Of a DNA stretch of 17,152 nucleotides, positions 14,551 through 17,152 are shown one piece after another. Position 1 is the stretch's first letter. Every line of letters begins with the position of its first letter. The stretch covers positions 1 through 17,152 of the forward strand of contig JAVBLX010000019.1 of NCBI GenBank assembly GCA_031553075.1, written 5' to 3'. This stretch comes from DIGJ01 sp031553075 (GTDB lineage: Bacteria > Bacillota > Clostridia > Lachnospirales > Lachnospiraceae). A program made the position numbers and the translations under genes. The notes beneath the pieces are model-generated. The model worked only from the letters and a program-made list of their open reading frames with translations, was not told where the DNA came from and did not search any database.

Positions 14551-15604
14551 TTTATTGGATATACTTAAAAAAGCAAGAGAAGATAAAGCATCGGATGTAT
14601 TTGTGGTTGCCGGATTGCCTCTTTCGGTCAAAATTAATGGTGATTTAGTTCCTGTGACTGATTTTGCCCTTAAGCCCGAAGATACCAACGAGATTGTAAA
14701 AGAAATATATCAGATTGCCAATAGTAATAAATTCCAGCATTTTAATGAGACTGGTGACGAGGATTTTTCCTTTTCTGTTACAGGAGTGGGGCGATTTAGA
14801 GTTAGTACATACATGCAACGTGGTTCTATGGCGGCCGTTCTTCGGATTGTATCGTTTGAGTTACCAAATCCAGAAGAGCTTTGTATTCCCCGTGTTGTAA
14901 TTGATTTTTACCGACGCACAAAAGGTCTCATATTAGTGACGGGACCAGCAGGAAGCGGTAAATCCACAACATTAGCCTGTATTATCGATGCCATCAACTC
15001 AACTCGCAAGGGCCATATTATGACCCTTGAGGATCCAATCGAATTTCTACATCGACACAAGCAGAGTATTGTTAGTCAGCGAGAGATTACAACCGATACG
15101 GTAAGCTATCTGCAGGCTTTGAAGTCTTCCTTACGCCAATCACCAGATGTTATTCTGGTAGGAGAAATGCGTGACCTGGAAACCATCAACATTGCTCTCA
15201 CCGCTGCGGAGACAGGTCATTTAATGCTTTCCACTCTGCATACAATGGGTTGTGCAAATAGTATTGATCGGATTATTGACGTATTTCCACCAGTCCAGCA
15301 ACAGCAGATTAGAGTACAGTTATCAATGGTGTTGCAGGCTGTCGTGTCACAGCAGCTTTTACCTACTGTTGACAAGGGGCTTGTCGCTGCCTTTGAGGTT
15401 ATGATAAATACAACGGCGATTGCTAATATGATTCGTGAGTCAAAGCTACATCAAATAAATTCAGTCATGCACTCTTCCGGCGATTTGGGTATGATTACAA
15501 TGGATGCCAGTATTATTGAACTATATAAAAAGGGCAGAATTACAAAGGAAGTTGCGTTGACCTACAGTACAAATCCAGAAGTTGTTGCAAGGCAAATAAA
15601 TTAG
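14540..15604 (+). CDS. PilT-type pilus retraction ATPase
   Basis: This 354-residue cytoplasmic hexameric ATPase drives filament retraction in known type IV pili. Signatures are intact: Walker A GPAGSGKS (135-142), Asp box around TLEDPIE (162-168), Walker B ILVGEMRD (205-212, Glu209) and His box HLMLSTLHT (227-235, His234). AIANMIRE (293-300) corresponds to the AIRNLIRE motif that marks PilT rather than the PilB/GspE assembly enzymes. It has no zinc-binding CxxC module and no long N-terminal domain, as expected for PilT. The ATG at 14540 is chosen because GGAG (14530-14533) lies six bases upstream and MKINLLDIL fits the family start. It overlaps the previous gene by 11 bases. Whether it retracts a pilus or powers a secretion-like pseudopilus here is open. 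Confidence 0.92.
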   Translation: MKINLLDILKKAREDKASDVFVVAGLPLSVKINGDLVPVTDFALKPEDTNEIVKEIYQIANSNKFQHFNETGDEDFSFSVTGVGRFRVSTYMQRGSMAAVLRIVSFELPNPEELCIPRVVIDFYRRTKGLILVTGPAGSGKSTTLACIIDAINSTRKGHIMTLEDPIEFLHRHKQSIVSQREITTDTVSYLQALKSSLRQSPDVILVGEMRDLETINIALTAAETGHLMLSTLHTMGCANSIDRIIDVFPPVQQQQIRVQLSMVLQAVVSQQLLPTVDKGLVAAFEVMINTTAIANMIRESKLHQINSVMHSSGDLGMITMDASIIELYKKGRITKEVALTYSTNPEVVARQIN

Positions 15605-15644
15605 CATGGCATAAATGAGGGAAAATGGGGGGGATAGTGTAAGT

Positions 15645-16835
15645 ATGGAAGCAGACAAGAAAACTAGATTAAGGATACAAACATTTGGTTTTACAGATAT
15701 TCAATATAATGGGGAGTCTATTTTTTTCGAAAAGCAAATTACGGCTCGATTAAAGTCTTTGTTGCAATATTTTATTATTAATAAGGACAAGCTATGCACT
15801 CCTGAAACAATTATCAGTGAGCTTTGGCCTAACAACGAATACGTTGACGAAAAGAAAGTTCTTCAGACATATGTTCATAGGCTGAGAAATGCATTGTCTA
15901 AGGAAAATGCATTTAGCCGAGATTTTTCTGAACAAATTAAATTAATAAGTTTTAAAGGCAGTTATCAGATGAAGATTTCCGATGAAGTTAAAATTGATGT
16001 TATTGATTTCATCGCTTTAGTTGATAAGGTAGATGATTTGCTGGAATATCAAGATTTAATCGATATGGTGTTAAAGCTGAAAGATATTTATGTTGGTCAC
16101 TTTATGCATGATAGTGCAGATGATTATATTGCCCTTATGCTTCAAAATCATTACCAACGGTCATACTGTCTAGCTATCGGGAAGATTCTTTCAAAACTGA
16201 TCAATATGGAAAAGTATACCGATATAATTAAAATTTGCGAATCTTTTTTTGTCATGGATGATTTAGACGAAACAATAAACCGTATGTATTTGAAAGCGCT
16301 TATCGAAACCGGTCAGACAAATTCTGCATCGAGGTATTACAATTTCATTACAAAAAAAATGCAAGAGGCATTTGATGTCGAACCATCTCAAGAGATGCAG
16401 TCGTTATATAAAAACATGAAATTATTCAGTGGTGAAGTTGAAAGCAACGAAGGAAAAAGTGTCGAAATGAAGAACATTGATTCCGACATGGAACTTATCA
16501 GCAAAAATCAAATAAAAAATATAATAAACGAGATGTTAGCAGAACGGTTGGAGTCTAAAAAAGCGATTTATTCGATTATGAAGGTTGAGATTATATCAGG
16601 AACAGGCCTCATGGATTCTGCAAAAATTTTGGAAACAGTAATGCTTGGTTCTTTGCGCAGGAAAGATATATATGCTGTATTAGATGATAATACGGCCATC
16701 GCTTTGTTGTTTGAGGCTACAGAAGTTTCATATGAGATAATAGAAAAACGTGTTTTAACACACTACTATAAGGTGTGTCCAAATTCTAATACAAAAATTA
16801 AAATAACAATAAGTCCTGCGTTCCGTATTATATAG
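15645..16835 (+). CDS. SARP/BTAD-type transcription regulator with degenerate GGDEF-like C-terminus
   Basis: This 396-residue regulator starts with an OmpR-type winged helix (about 8-105: LKSLLQYFIINKDKLCTPETIISELWP, then VLQTYVHRLRNAL). A helical repeat region of the bacterial transcriptional activation type follows (about 110-265: YLKALIETGQTNSASRYYNFITKKMQEAFDVEPSQEMQSLY). This is the layout of SARP/AfsR-like activators. The last 110 residues (SKKAIYSIMKVEI, LRRKDIYAVLDDNTAIALLFEA, EIIEKRVLTHYYKV, KIKITISPAF) have the strand-helix order of a GGDEF fold with no GGDEF signature, so it could be a sensor but hardly an active cyclase. The ATG at 15645 has a G-rich ribosome site (15627-15634) 10-11 bases upstream; ATG 15615 would add ten residues but lacks a site. 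It ends the pilus-like operon and probably controls it. Confidence 0.83.
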   Translation: MEADKKTRLRIQTFGFTDIQYNGESIFFEKQITARLKSLLQYFIINKDKLCTPETIISELWPNNEYVDEKKVLQTYVHRLRNALSKENAFSRDFSEQIKLISFKGSYQMKISDEVKIDVIDFIALVDKVDDLLEYQDLIDMVLKLKDIYVGHFMHDSADDYIALMLQNHYQRSYCLAIGKILSKLINMEKYTDIIKICESFFVMDDLDETINRMYLKALIETGQTNSASRYYNFITKKMQEAFDVEPSQEMQSLYKNMKLFSGEVESNEGKSVEMKNIDSDMELISKNQIKNIINEMLAERLESKKAIYSIMKVEIISGTGLMDSAKILETVMLGSLRRKDIYAVLDDNTAIALLFEATEVSYEIIEKRVLTHYYKVCPNSNTKIKITISPAFRII

Positions 16836-16857
16836 AAAATAGTCTATGTGCTGGCAG

Positions 16858-16890
16858 TTTAAGAATGCTTTGATGGTTTAGAATGCTTTG
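16858..16890. repeat. Direct repeat downstream of the regulator
   Basis: AGAATGCTTTG occurs at 16862-16872 and again at 16880-16890, both preceded by TTTA. The period is 18 bp. No hairpin or T-run is attached, so it is not a terminator; a protein site or chance duplication are both possible. Confidence 0.5.
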
Positions 16891-16991
16891 CTTTAAATGG
16901 TTATCAACTTTTTTAAATTCGAATTTTTTCATGATTCTAATATTTCAAAATTAATTGTTGAAATGGATAGACGAAATCAGTAAAAAAGAAA

Positions 16992-17013
16992 AGTCGAAAA
17001 ATAGTCGAAAAAT
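16992..17013. repeat. Perfect 11-bp tandem repeat, AGTCGAAAAAT twice
   Basis: AGTCGAAAAAT at 16992-17002 is repeated exactly at 17003-17013, so both copies face the same side of the helix. The core AGTCGAA differs in one base from the Spo0A box TGTCGAA. It lies about 30 bp before the -35 box of the next gene. Confidence 0.6.
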
Positions 17014-17041
17014 GATTAATATTCAAGCTAACATCCACTTT

Positions 17042-17070
17042 TTGAGATTAAGTTCCACTCTGATTAGAAT
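17042..17070 (+). promoter_or_regulatory. Promoter of the gene cut by the right edge
   Basis: TTGAGA (17042-17047) and TAGAAT (17065-17070) are exactly 17 bp apart and close to the sigma-A consensus. Transcription would start near 17077, leaving a leader of only about 18 bases that contains the ribosome binding site. Confidence 0.6.
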
Positions 17071-17094
17071 GAATTTCAAAAAGGGGATGATTTA

Positions 17095-17152
17095 TTGCTC
17101 AAATGGGCGTATAATTACTATAAATCCGTGAAAAGAACAGTAAAAAGGGCGT
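17095..17152 (+). CDS. Start of an unidentified gene, truncated by the window edge
   Basis: A TTG start at 17095 follows AAGGGGA (17081-17087) by seven bases. The frame stays open for the 19 codons available and encodes (M)LKWAYNYYKSVKRTVKRA. This is a basic, aromatic N-terminus that could precede a membrane or export segment. A good promoter lies just upstream. An ATG at 17087 in another frame stops after 14 codons. No function can be given from so short a piece. Confidence 0.45.
   Translation, partial: MLKWAYNYYKSVKRTVKRA

Noticed and set aside
14715..14900. Short plus-strand frame inside the ATPase gene
   Set aside because: It is out of frame with a complete PilT-family gene and has no support of its own.
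1..17152. Insertion sequences, prophage genes, integrases or tRNA genes
   Set aside because: None of the open frames resembles a transposase, integrase or phage protein, and no tRNA cloverleaf other than the tRNA-like part of tmRNA was seen.

Overview
The window looks like chromosome from a low-GC, Gram-positive, anaerobic Clostridia bacterium, most likely a member of the Lachnospiraceae. The reasons are strong AGGAGG-type ribosome binding sites, A/T-rich intergenic DNA, the secG-rnr-smpB-ssrA order, an LPXTG-like surface protein with a class B-type sortase, and a small type IV pilus/type II secretion-like operon. The family placement is an inference from gene content and protein style; no 16S or marker search was possible.

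Left part (1-3756): a conserved housekeeping block. secG (Sec translocon) is followed by an intrinsic terminator. Then come rnr (RNase R), smpB and the tmRNA gene ssrA, each with its own plausible promoter, and a hairpin terminator closes ssrA. RNase R, SmpB and tmRNA act together to rescue stalled ribosomes, tag the unfinished protein and destroy the faulty mRNA. Just past the ssrA terminator is an unrecognised single-pass membrane protein that starts at TTG.

Middle part (4380-10250): surface sensing and surface display. An OmpR-type response regulator and its membrane histidine kinase overlap by ATGA and are followed by a lipoprotein and a terminator. Next is a two-gene operon with its own extended -10 promoter. 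Its first gene encodes a secreted, 14-copy tyrosine-rich repeat protein with an MPQTG cell-wall sorting signal. Its second gene, 15 bases later, encodes a class B-like sortase. A 16-bp bidirectional terminator separates this operon from a convergent gene for a secreted transglutaminase-like protein.

Right part (11216-17152): a divergent intergenic region full of short direct repeats leads into a six-gene type IV pilus/type II secretion-like operon plus a regulator. The order is inner-membrane platform protein (PilC/GspF), four small single-TM pilin-like proteins, a PilT-type ATPase, and a SARP/BTAD-type regulator whose C-terminal third resembles a degenerate GGDEF fold. Only one of the four small proteins keeps the Glu5 typical of type IV pilins, and it lacks the usual Gly at -1. 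No assembly ATPase, prepilin peptidase or obvious major pilin is in view. After the regulator there are two direct repeats, a good promoter and the start of another gene cut by the window edge.

The most interesting parts are the unusual pseudopilin-like operon with its embedded SARP-GGDEF-like regulator and direct-repeat promoter region, and the dedicated-looking repeat adhesin/sortase pair.
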